In this document: one piece after another, positions 1 to 8,776 of the stretch
How the letters are laid out: every line of letters starts with the position of its first letter
Numbering within the stretch: position 1 is the stretch's first letter
Origin: Fallopia convolvulus
Lineage: Eukaryota; Streptophyta; Magnoliopsida; Caryophyllales; Polygonaceae
Reading direction: 5' to 3'
Length of the DNA: 64,000 bases
Assembly (NCBI GenBank): GCA_964016875.1
Contig: OZ024724.1
Location: forward strand, 25,829,962 to 25,893,961
Translations under genes and position numbers: made by a program
Notes under the pieces: model-generated
Told to the model about the DNA's origin: nothing
The model's input: the letters and a program-made list of their open reading frames with translations, nothing else
The model's database searches: none

Positions 1-1
1 C

Positions 2-1822
2 TCCGGGCGTATGACGAAGTGGGCCGTCGAGCTCTCCGAGATCGACATCAGTTACCTCCCTAGGACCGCGATGAAGGGACAGGCCCTCGCCGATTTCATG
101 GTAGAGGTCACCTTCCCCGAAAGCGACACAAGCTTGGAGGAGTGGAAGGTGTTCGTCGACGGCTCACGATGTGACGTCGGTGGCGGGGTCGGCGTTTTCC
201 TTATTGGTCCCTCAATCGAGAAAGAGTACGCCCTCAACTTCGTCTTTGATGCCACCAATAACGACGCCGAATACGAGGCCATGATCATCGGGATCGAAAT
301 GGCACTGCTTAGCGGAGCCCGCAAAATCAGGGTCTACACAGATTCCTAGTTGGTAGCACGGCAACCCAACGACCAATACGACACCAAGACAGGTTTTCTG
401 CCAGCCTACCGAGCAAAGGTGAAGGCCCTGGTATCGTGCCTAGAAACCTTTGCGGTAGAATTAATCCCGCGAGCCTCGAACACAAAAGCAGACGCTCTCG
501 CAAGGCTGGGCTCCACGCTCCCCTTGGAGGTAGGGAACCGCGTGATGATAGAAAGAAAACTCTCACGAAGTGTTGATGGCGAGGTCCTATCCATAAGGAC
601 CGAGGACTGGAGGTTCCCAGTATCGCGGTACATACAAAGCGGTGTCCTCCCAGAAGATCCTGCGCTGGCTAGGAAACTAAAAATGCAAGCAGCCCGCTAC
701 TACGTCATCGGTGACCAGCTCTACCGCCGAGGCTACGCTGAACCCAACTTGCTATGCATACCGCCCGAGGTCACGGACCACGTCATCTACGAGGCACACG
801 AGGGAGTTTGTGGGGGGCACCCGGGGTGGAGGTCTTTGGCACACAAGATCGTCCATTTGGGGTACTTCTGGCACACTCTCCGACAAGATGCAAAAGCTTA
901 CGTCCAAAGATGCGTCGGATGCTAGAAACACGGGAACCTCCAACACACCCCGACGGCCCCCCTCCGCAGCATCCACGCACCGTGCCCATTCGCGATGTGG
1001 GGAATGGACATCTTAGGCCCTTTCCCCAAAGCAGCTGGCCAGGTGCAATACATTTTGGTCATTGTCGACTACTACACGAAGTGGATCGAAACGCAGGCCA
1101 TGGCAAAAATCACCGGGGCAAAGGTCTGCGAATTACTGTGGAAGAACCTCGTTTGCCGTTTCGGTGTCCCCATGACAATCATGACCGATCATGACCCCCA
1201 ATTCGACTGCGAAGAGACTCGGGCTTTCTGCTCTGAATTGGGCATCGACCTCAAATTTTCCTCCATGGCCCATCCTCAGTCCAATGGTCAGGTAGAAAAC
1301 GTCAACGCCCGCATCTTGACAGACCTAAAGAAGCGCCTGGGCGTGGCATAAGGCCGCTAGGCCGAGTTACTCCCACTCGTCCTCTGGACGTATCGCACGA
1401 CCGCGCGTTGCGCAATGGGCGAAACACCCTTCGCTCTAACCTACGTGGCGGAGGCACTCGTTCCCGTAGAAACCCTAATCCCATCGGCAAGGGTGTACAA
1501 CTTCGACGAAAAAGAAAACGAAGCCAACCTTAGGGTCGAGCTGCAATTCCGGGACGAGATTCGCGAGGTGGAGGACCTGCACTCCAGAGAATACAAGCGA
1601 CGTGTCGCCATATACCACGACAAGAAGGTCAGACCTCGCCTTTTGGCCACAGGAAACCTCGTTCTAAGACGCACCGAGGGAGGCAAATTGGACCCTAACT
1701 GGGAAGGACCATACCTCCTCGGGGAGGAAGTCGCGCCCTGAGCTTTTAATCTCAAAGACAGCGAGGGGCGTACACTGAGCAAGACATGGAACGTAGCGCG
1801 GCTCAAAAAATATTACATGTAA
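2..1822 (+). pseudogene. gypsy pol remnant: RNase H and integrase
   Basis: One reading frame stays open from the left edge to 1822 apart from five in-frame stops (347-349, 923-925, 1349-1351, about 1358-1360, 1739-1741), so it decayed by nonsense changes rather than frameshifts. Residues near the start resemble an RT/RNase H connection. The segment at about 140-470 looks like the additional RNase H (RVT_3 type: 'VFVDGS', 'AEYEAM', 'YTDS'). Integrase follows with an HHCC zinc region (about 745-925) and a catalytic core (about 995-1350: 'WGMDILGP', 'DHDPQF', 'NGQVEN'). The C-terminal part ends at 'LKKYYM'. It would normally yield a polyprotein for reverse transcription and integration; this copy cannot. 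Gag, protease and most of RT lie outside the window. Confidence 0.9.
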
Positions 1823-1914
1823 ATTCTCGAAACCTCGTTGTTCCCTACAGTTTTTGTGAATGAAGGATTGCAGGGATTTCAAAAAAGAAATCTCTCTCGA
1901 AAAGCAAAACCTCG

Positions 1915-2455
1915 TTTGGTCCACCCCTCGCTTCCCGCTTGGGGTTGGAGAACCTCGTTAAGGTCCACCCCTCGCTTCCCACTTGGGGTTGGAGAACCTC
2001 GTTAAGGTCCACCCTTCGCTTCCTGCCTGGGGTTGGAGAAACTCGTTAAGGTCCACCCCTCGCTTCCCGCTTGGGGTTGGAGAACCTCGTTTGGTCCACC
2101 CCTCGCTTCCCGCTTGGGGTTGGAGAACCTCGTTAAGGTCCACCCCTCGCTTCCCGCTTGGGGTTGGAGAACCTCGTTAAGGTCCACCCCTCGCTTCCCG
2201 CTTGGGGTTGGAGAACCTCGTTCAGGTCCACCCCTCGCTTCCCGCTTGGGGTTGGAGAAACTCGTTAAGGTCCACCCCTCGCTTCCCGCTTGGGGTTGGA
2301 AAACCTCGTTTGGTCCACCCCTCGCTTCCTGCTTGGGGTTGGAGAACCTCGTTAAGCATTCACCCCTCGCTTCCCGCTTGGGGTTGGAGAATCTCGTTGA
2401 GCCCACCCCTCGCTTCCCGCTTGGGGTTGGAGAATCTCGTGTTTAAATCCACCCC
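1915..2455. repeat. 44-bp minisatellite, about 12 units, just after gypsy pol
   Basis: Units of 43-44 bp begin with 'CCACCCCTCGCTTCCCGCTT' and carry 'GGTTGGAGAACCTCGTTAAG' or a one-base-shorter variant ending in 'CGTTTGGT'. About twelve units follow the pol 3' end directly and the last grades into unrelated sequence. Long ORFs on both strands across this tract are products of the repeat and are not genes. Arrays at this position are known in Tat-lineage elements. Confidence 0.95.
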
Positions 2456-3255
2456 TCAGCGAACGAGGTTCGTTGACTCCCTAAAAAGGCAAGGTTCGCT
2501 AATTATCTAAAGAGGCAAGGTCAAAACGATCTTGCCGGATTTGTTGGACCGAATATCAGGTTGTTTCTCCAGGTTAAAGACATCTATTCGGTGAGCAGTA
2601 ATCGCACCCCGCATGAGTCAAGGGGGTGTAGCGGTAAGACTGCAAGCACAACCAAAGGTGGCGGCTAAACACGATAAGAACGAGAAGTCGCCTTCGCCAA
2701 CAAACAGGATCTTGTGGAAGTTGTTGTAATGCCCCATCCAAGTCTCACTAACATCGGAATCGGAATCGTAAACGGACGAGTTTGATCTAGATGCGTGTAA
2801 TAAGTTGTCTCCATACTAGTTCTAACTAGCACTTGTATGGATTTGCGTGAATCTCGTACGTCTGACTCAGGATCATCACGCGAGATCCGAGCAAGGCTCT
2901 GGGTCTTGGCATAACAATTGTTTAGGTTGGTACGAACTTCCGGAACAACAAAGTCGAAATTAGAGAAGGGCGAGGTCCGAGCGAAGCTCATGACCTCGAT
3001 GCGGAACTAAAACGCCCGATGTGGCCCGAGTTCCACAAAAGATGTGGCACTCGAACCATGGGGTTGGATGGATAAAGATAGACGTATGCAAGAAAGACTA
3101 AGGCAAACAAACAAACAAACAAACATAGGAAAAGAAAGTGACATAAGGTAAAAAGTCCACGAAGGCCAGGATGTTTAATTACAAACCCCGTGGGGCCACC
3201 AACAAAAAAAAAGAAGAAGAAGAACAACACCAACAAGAGAACAAAAAAGCAGCCT
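2456..3255. other. non-coding spacer of the gypsy 3' region
   Basis: No credible ORF is seen. The left part keeps 'AACGAGG' and 'GCAAGGTTCGCTAA' echoes of the minisatellite. A short (CAAA)n run lies near 3107 and a purine-rich (AAGAAG)n run near 3208-3225, just before the stop of the antisense gene. It may serve as the 3' UTR of that minus-strand gene. Confidence 0.5.
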
Positions 3256-4098
3256 CTACTTCTTCAGGGCTTCGGCGGCAGGAGTGGCGCAATCCGGGGC
3301 GGCTTCTGAGGCGTTGACGGCAGACCCCGCGGTAGCTTCAGGACCAGGGTCAGTAACAGCAGGGGGCTGGGAGCCGGACCCATCCGCCGCAGGCTGAGGG
3401 TCTATAACTATAACCTCCGGCTCCCCCTGAGCGGGATCTACCTCGAGAGGCGCTATTCTTGACACAGTCCCATCCTCGTTGAGGAAGAACTCACATTCTC
3501 CCTCGGGATCCTCCAATCCCAACTCCCCCATAGTTTCATTGTAATTAGGGCTGAAGAAGACGATGTGATGATCAAGGTGCCCGTACTTGGCCACCGCCTT
3601 CCTAACGCCCATACGGACGACCTGGTGGAACATCTTCCTCACACTCTCCACCAGCACCGCCTTGTACTCATCCGAGTCCACATACTTGGGACCCGCGGCC
3701 TCAACCTCCTTGTTGAGATCAACGATACGCCCCTCAAGGCGCCTGAACTCTTCCTCGGACCTCAAGAACTCCGCTTCCTTCTCCTTGAAGAATTGATGTT
3801 CAGCGGAGAGCTTGCCCCGTAGTTCCTCGACCTCGCTCCGCAACGCCTCGGCCTCATCCCTCGCTTGTTTCTCCCCCTCTTTCGCTGCCGCCACCGCCTT
3901 TGCCTCGTCCTTCGCCGCGGCCTCGACCCGCTTCTTAGCCGCAGCCTCCGCGGCCTTGGACCTTTCCGCAACCTCGGCCAGTTCCTTGGCCTGTCTCTCG
4001 CATACCTCGTTGCGAGCTTGAAGCGCCGCCTCCATTTTGTCTATCCTCGCATGAGCAAGGACGACGCGGCTCCGGTTATAATTATCAAAAAAGGTGTG
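3256..4098 (-). CDS. antisense gene of the gypsy element, last exon (coiled coil)
   Basis: The reading frame on the minus strand runs to a stop at 3258-3256. Its first half is rich in A, E, K and R with long stretches of heptad-like character, suggesting a coiled coil. The C-terminal part is acidic and rich in P, A and G. A minus-strand acceptor (TTTGCAG) ends at 4099, so this exon starts at 4098. It joins the upstream exon ending at 4173 in phase 0, which explains why the conceptual ORF starting at 4104 has no good start context. Function is unknown. Such antisense ORFs between pol and the 3' LTR are known in Tat elements such as Grande. It is coding-like but may be inactive, because an upstream exon carries a stop. 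Confidence 0.6.
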   Translation of the reverse strand, partial: HTFFDNYNRSRVVLAHARIDKMEAALQARNEVCERQAKELAEVAERSKAAEAAAKKRVEAAAKDEAKAVAAAKEGEKQARDEAEALRSEVEELRGKLSAEHQFFKEKEAEFLRSEEEFRRLEGRIVDLNKEVEAAGPKYVDSDEYKAVLVESVRKMFHQVVRMGVRKAVAKYGHLDHHIVFFSPNYNETMGELGLEDPEGECEFFLNEDGTVSRIAPLEVDPAQGEPEVIVIDPQPAADGSGSQPPAVTDPGPEATAGSAVNASEAAPDCATPAAEALKK

Positions 4099-4172
4099 CT
4101 GCAAATTTATAGGAGGGTGAGAAAAGAAACAAAAGGAAGACAGAAATAAAACGCATAAAAGTGGAAGCTTAC

Positions 4173-4786
4173 CATGGCCGAATACCGAGCAGCCTCGTCG
4201 TCGAGCGCCGCATCAGTGATGTTATTGGCCCACGCGATCTCCTCCTTATAATCTCCTCGGGTCCATTCCAACGGGGCCCCCCTAATTGGACCAGGACAGT
4301 GAAACCTGGAGGGATGGGGGCCTGCGACCTCGCGGCCTCGCCCCTCGAATTTGAAAGCGGGGATGATGTCCAGACCCCGCGAGCCTCGCTGATTGTCGCT
4401 CGTCCGGGATTTATTCTTCTTTTCCCCAGGGGAAGACTCCGCGTCCTTCCTCTTGCGACCGGCCTTGTCGTCGGACCCCCGAGGAGGATGGGAGGATGTC
4501 TTCACGACGACCCCTTTCAAAGGGGCCACCTCGGACCTTTTGTCCCCTTGGGGCGGTCCTGCGACGTCCCATTGGGACGCCCTCACGACGTTCCCCTTGG
4601 GCGGGACCCCCCCGGCCGCGATCGTCGGTAAAGCTACAGGTTTGGACTGCGTTGTGCCCGGCCTCGCATGCGGAATTGACTCATTAATGCTTATCCCCTT
4701 CAGACCCCGGGGAACCGGGGTCGTAGAGCTAGAAGTCATGGGCTTCTTCCCCTTCGACTTCGAAGTAAGAGCGTGCAGAAGATCCA
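4173..4786 (-). CDS. antisense gene of the gypsy element, middle exon
   Basis: The minus-strand exon is bounded by an acceptor (TTTTTCTCCTGACAG, ending at 4787) and a donor (CATG|GTAAGC, GT at 4172-4171). The protein is low-complexity, basic and proline/serine-rich with a 'KSKGKKP' stretch near its start. It ends with 'AARYSAM', in phase 0 with the next exon. The 74-nt intron (4172-4099) has standard ends. The acceptor needs one nucleotide of a codon from the previous exon; I could not find the matching donor with confidence, so another exon may exist between 4787 and 4964. Confidence 0.6.
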
Positions 4787-4963
4787 CTGTCAGGAGAAAA
4801 AGCATAAAAAGCAAGTTAAGAAGAAATCAAAAACAAATATAACGAGGTTTACAACCTCGTAACCTTACAAAGAAAAGAAAGGCAATCAGAAAGAGAATAA
4901 AATACCCTCTCCACCCTCGCAGGGAGGGAGACTGAGGCTTAGCCCGGCCCGCTCAAGCCGGTC

Positions 4964-5572
4964 CTAAGAAAGGTATATCTCATATGGCGCCTGGCTCACT
5001 GTAGCGTATCGAGCCTTGATTGCTTGAAACTCGGCGACCTTGTACGGGCACACGCACCTCTCAAAGGTGCCCGGCGCCACAGGAAAATTGAGATATCTCC
5101 CGTGGAGATCTCGAACCAAAAACCACTTCGGTTTCCACGTCCCGACGTTCGACTAGGTCGTGGAGATTTTGACGTTCGGCGTGCTAATATTGATTAGGGA
5201 ACACCGAGGTTCCCTCCTCGCTAATAACAACGCTGACAAATCATCACAATTCGGCTCGTCCCCAAGTTCGCGACTTCGAATCGTGTAGGCACACAACAGC
5301 CACCAGGCATTCGGAAACAATTGGGCGGGACAGACCCGCATAGCCCAAAGGTAGTCCACAATGTGCTGGGCCAAAGGTAGCCTGAAGCCCGCTTGAAGAC
5401 TGAAGAGATGCACGACCGCGCACCTCTCGTAGGACGCCAAGGGCCGTCCCCCCTCTTCGGGGAGTGCCAGCTTGACTCCCTCAAGCCAGGGGAAGTCCTT
5501 AGCTATGTCTTCAAGTTTAAGATCAGTGGCCATTCCCTCGGACAGATAAGCCTCGGGTGTGCTCGGACTCAT
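4964..5572 (-). pseudogene. antisense gene of the gypsy element, N-terminal exon with putative Transposase_28-type domain
   Basis: The frame opens at an ATG (5572-5570) and reads to 4964 with one internal stop (TAG at 5155-5153). The region around residues 40-110 has the pattern 'ERCAVVHLFSLQAGFRLPL' followed by 'QLFPNAWWLL'. I associate this with the plant 'putative gypsy type transposon' family (PF04195) from memory of its consensus. After the stop, 'WKPKWFLVRDLHGRY' continues the same domain. Despite the family name it is not a known transposase, and its function is unknown. The stop suggests the gene is broken unless read through or spliced out. Confidence 0.6.
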
Positions 5573-5879
5573 AGGAATTCGTTCAACCCAGAATAAACGC
5601 GAAGACGAGGGAAGAGTGAATTGATCGAAGCAGCGGAGTCGCTAGAAGAAGGTTCGCTGAAGACCAATGAAGGAGAACTCGGGTTCTGGGAGTCACTAGG
5701 GTCTACACTCCCTACGGACTAGGAGACCTCCTGGTAAAAATTCTCTTGAACGTTGAAAACAAAACAAGGCGGCGGGCTCGCAGAAGCTCTCCTAGGCATG
5801 AAAGGGCGACGTCCAGCCGGTCCAGGCCGCGAAAGGCTAGCACCTGGAAAAGAAACGGTCAGTAAGACACTGGGCAAGG

Positions 5880-6140
5880 TAACCTCGGAAGAAAAAACAC
5901 GAGATCATAACCTCGGAAAAAAAAGCACGAGATCGTAGCCTCGGAAGAAAAAACACGAGATCATAACCTCGGAAGAAAAAATCACGAGATCGTAGCCTCG
6001 GAAGAAAAAGCACGAGATCATAACCTCGGAAGAAAAAAGCACGAGATCGTAGCCTCGGAAGAAAAAAGCACGAGATCATAACCTCGGAAGGAAAAAAGCA
6101 CGAGATCGTAACCTCGGAGGGAGAAACTACACGAGGTCAT
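5880..6140. repeat. 28-bp tandem array, 9-10 units, with a 56-bp alternating pattern
   Basis: Units of 28-29 bp read 'AACCTCGGAAGAAAAAACAC' plus 'GAGATCAT' or 'GAGATCGT'. The variants 'CATAAC' and 'CGTAGC' alternate, giving a dimer of about 56 bp. It lies upstream of the antisense gene, in what may be its first intron. The equal-length array without unique spacers rules out CRISPR. Confidence 0.9.
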
Positions 6141-6728
6141 AAGGGAGGAAAGCCACGTGGCACCCTAGAGGCTACTCTGACAAGATAGGACGGCGAAGAA
6201 GAATTTGAAGCGCCAAAAGAAAGGAAAGAGAAAGGAGAAGGCCAGCCAACGGTGGAAGCTAGCGGTGGAAGCCCAAACGTCCCATCAGTCAGACATCATG
6301 ATGTTTGGGCTCCCAAGGGTTTCGAAATTCAAAAAGTGGCAGACGGAGGAGCAGAAGTTCAACCGCCACCCAAACAAGCAATGACCCCAAAAACACAGCG
6401 GTGATCTCACGGTGGTGACTGCCCGCCACCACCGTCCCACCGCCACAACACGGAGGAGAAACACTCGGCAAAGTACCGTTGCCCACCAAAAAAAAAAGGG
6501 GGAGAGAAAGAAAAAACCAACAACAAACAAACGAAAAACGAAACAGGAAAAACGCCAGGCGACACACAGAAACACCCGCCTCCACACCGCCGCCGTTCTG
6601 CCACCGTGACACCAGCGCAAAATGTCAGGCGACACACCGTCGCCCATCCGAAGCACGAAACAAAAAACAGGCGGAAGGGAATCTGAAGCAAAAAAACAAA
6701 AAAGCGAGAAAAAGAGAGTCGAGAACTT

Positions 6729-6898
6729 ACTTGTTTAGAATCGGCGTGGAAGGAGCGGTGATACGGCTGGAAAACGGTGGAAGTTCGTCGGAAACCGTCT
6801 CCAAAACCGTTCGCAGGAGACTGAGAAGACAAAGAGTAAGGAAGCAAAAAGGTTGAAGGAGAAGATGAAGGGGAAGCGTGTGAGATACGCCCTTATAA
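6729..6898 (-). promoter_or_regulatory. candidate antisense promoter and first splice donor
   Basis: On the minus strand a TATA-like CTTTATAAGG lies at 6900-6891. About 160 nt downstream is a strong 5' splice site, CAA|GTAAGT (GT at 6730-6729). Together with the phase-matched introns further left this suggests that the antisense gene is transcribed leftward from just inside the 3' LTR boundary, with a non-coding first exon. This is inference; no transcript evidence is available. Confidence 0.4.
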
Positions 6899-7160
6899 AG
6901 AGCAGGTTTGGGCCTACCCTCACCCACAAAAGGCTTATTGGGCCTACCCCACCTAGACGGCCCATTAGTCTAAAAACACGAAGGACAGGCCCCGAAAACC
7001 CTGCCCGTATGAGCAAGAGAGAAATCCAGAAGTACAAAGCCTCTCAAAGAAAGAACCTCGCGAAAAGAAAAACCTCGCGGAGTCCCCTCCGCGTACCCCG
7101 TGGCCCCAAGGAACTTATGACCTGTGGACCTCGGAGCGAGATCCCCAGGACATGAGGTTG

Positions 7161-7952
7161 TGATGATGTCCAAAACAGTAAAATAAGAAGTGGGCCCGAG
7201 GTACCAAGAACAAGTAGGCCCGGAGAGATTCCCAAGGGCGACTCAGGGACCCACATTCATACCTCTCATTTATTTAAAGAAAGTTTATACCCTCGCGAGG
7301 TCTCCCAAATCTCCGGGATGAGGTCTGGACCTCACCACCGACTCTAATAACCCACCCGCCCACACAAACCAATCACAAGTGGCCTCATCCCCGAACCAAT
7401 CACAAGCGGCCTCATCCCCGAACCAATCGCGAGTGACCTCACCCCCGGACCAATCAAAAACCCCTATTCCGGGCATCCCACATCGGACCTTGGCCTAAAC
7501 TCGGCTCCCCAATTCTCTATGAATAGAGGAGAACCTCGTAGGAAGAAGGGGTCGAAAAAACTCTTGAACTCAAGAACTCTCTTGCTTGTTAAAGATCGAC
7601 GTGATAGAAATATCGTCAAAAGACCTCGCTACAGACAGGAGAAGTCCGCAAAAAGACTTCAAGTCATATAAAGACCTCGCTCACGCTAAAGACCTTGCTA
7701 CAAAATCTCACAAGGCTCTCTACACCACACACCCAAATCTACCTCGCCCTAGGGTCAATCTCGCGCCATTTAAGTTTGATCTCGGAACTTCGTAGGAGGT
7801 CTAGGTGGAATTCTCAAGTTGTTTATCAGCCTCGTATGTGTGTAACCTCGTTATTGGGAGAAAATCATAAATAAAGAAGCAAGTGTTTGCACTTTCGAAT
7901 ATAATAATCTCATTCCTTGTCTCGTAGCTAGCGGTTATTTCGGGTTTCATCA
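7161..7952 (+). repeat. gypsy 3' LTR
   Basis: Starts TGATGA and ends TCATCA, a 6-bp inverted terminal repeat. It is followed directly by sequence that belongs, on the minus strand, to the neighbouring copia element. It contains a CCAAT repeat cluster and a 'CTATGAATAGAGG' TATA-like box near 7517. The upstream polypurine tract is not obvious, so the left boundary is less certain than the right; an alternative start near 6880, after a purine-rich run, is possible. Confidence 0.6.
7367..7456 (+). promoter_or_regulatory. four CCAAT-containing direct repeats in the gypsy LTR U3
   Basis: Four copies of 'ACCAATC' occur at about 25-27 bp spacing, in units like 'ACCAATCACAAGTGGCCTCA'. They lie about 60-150 bp upstream of the TATA-like box. 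Arrays of this kind usually act as enhancers, and the CCAAT core suggests NF-Y binding (inference). Confidence 0.55.
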
Positions 7953-8776
7953 GGGTTAGGGTTAGGGTTTGATGCCATTTAAGGTGAAAGATTGAAGCTT
8001 TGTTTGGGACAGAAGAAGAAATTGCAAAGAGATTGAGAAGAGCAAGAGAGCAAGAATAATGCAGGAGAGAGAGCGTACCTTTTGATCAATATTCTTCTCA
8101 ATATTTATGCTTGAACTGCAGATGAGTTGATGAGAACTAGATCTTTGCAATATCTTTTATTCAATGCAACTGAAAAGGCGATTTCCTTTTTCAAAAGATT
8201 TCAAAATCTTTGAAAAGATACCGTTGGAGAAAAGTGATTCTTGTCTTACTCCAAAACTGATGTTCTCAACTTGGTCTGGTTCAACCACTTAACTAGTAAA
8301 TTTTCAACATTCCCATGTGATGCACAATCACTAACCTTACTCAAGTTGCTAACATCCATTAAAAAAAGAATATGCCTTGTTCTTTAGGATTTTGCATAGG
8401 GTTTCCAAAGAGAACCAGGGGAAATAATTTATGTGGATTTGTCAATCATGCACATAAGTTTTTGTTTATATCAAAACACATAGAAGTAAGCTCATAGAGA
8501 CTCCCTAACATGATAGGCTTGGGTAGCTTGTACAGTCAACCGTCATTTGTGCCTGTAATGAAGGTTAGGGACATCAAGTTTAAACTCTTTTGGGCTCAAA
8601 TAATGGTTTCAATATGCACTTAAGACATAACTCAAGAAGCAAGGAATGAAGACATTATGATGTGCATGGTTCATGAGTATGTAACAAGGAAGCATTCAAA
8701 TTTAACACCTTAAGATCATAAAACTTTTGAATCATAGATAGAGTATCTAATCTAGCCAATCATTGAAGGAAATAGA
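7953..8776 (-). other. copia spacer between RNase H and an env-like start
   Basis: No ORF is seen except a minus-strand ATG at 7978-7976 followed by about eight codons up to the gypsy LTR junction. The start codon sits at roughly the same distance from the RNase H end (about 0.8 kb) as the env-like start of the 29634-40552 element. I infer that the env-like gene was cut here. The telomere-like CCCTAA motif at this point is just those codons. Confidence 0.45.

Larger units (their letters stand above)
1..7952 (+). mobile_element. Ty3/gypsy element, Tat-like, 3' portion (5' end outside window)
   Basis: The order on the plus strand is RNase H-like domain, integrase, tandem repeats, an antisense gene, a second tandem array and an LTR. 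An additional RNase H, a repeat-rich 3' non-coding region and an extra ORF between pol and the 3' LTR are known traits of the Tat lineage (Grande, Ogre, Retand-like), so the assignment is inferred from architecture. The right end at 7952 abuts a minus-strand copia remnant, so this element inserted into that copia. The left LTR and gag are not in the window. Pol is pseudogenised by stops only. Confidence 0.75.

Noticed and set aside
1983..2446. Long ORFs on both strands rich in 'GLENLVKVHPSLPAWGW'-type repeats
   Set aside because: They follow the 44-bp minisatellite in several frames at once; no independent sign of a gene.
3565..4149. Plus-strand ORFs opposite the antisense gene
   Set aside because: Shadows of the minus-strand exons; the splice sites and phases support the minus strand.
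5880..6140. CRISPR-like regular array
   Set aside because: Units are contiguous near-identical tandem repeats with no unique spacers, in a plant retroelement.
6285..6856. Several ORFs on both strands
   Set aside because: Low-complexity and overlapping in opposite directions; the region fits a 5' untranslated/intron part of the antisense gene.
7953..7975. Interstitial telomere repeat (GGGTTAG run)
   Set aside because: Only about three imperfect units; explained by codons at the start of the env-like ORF of the copia element.
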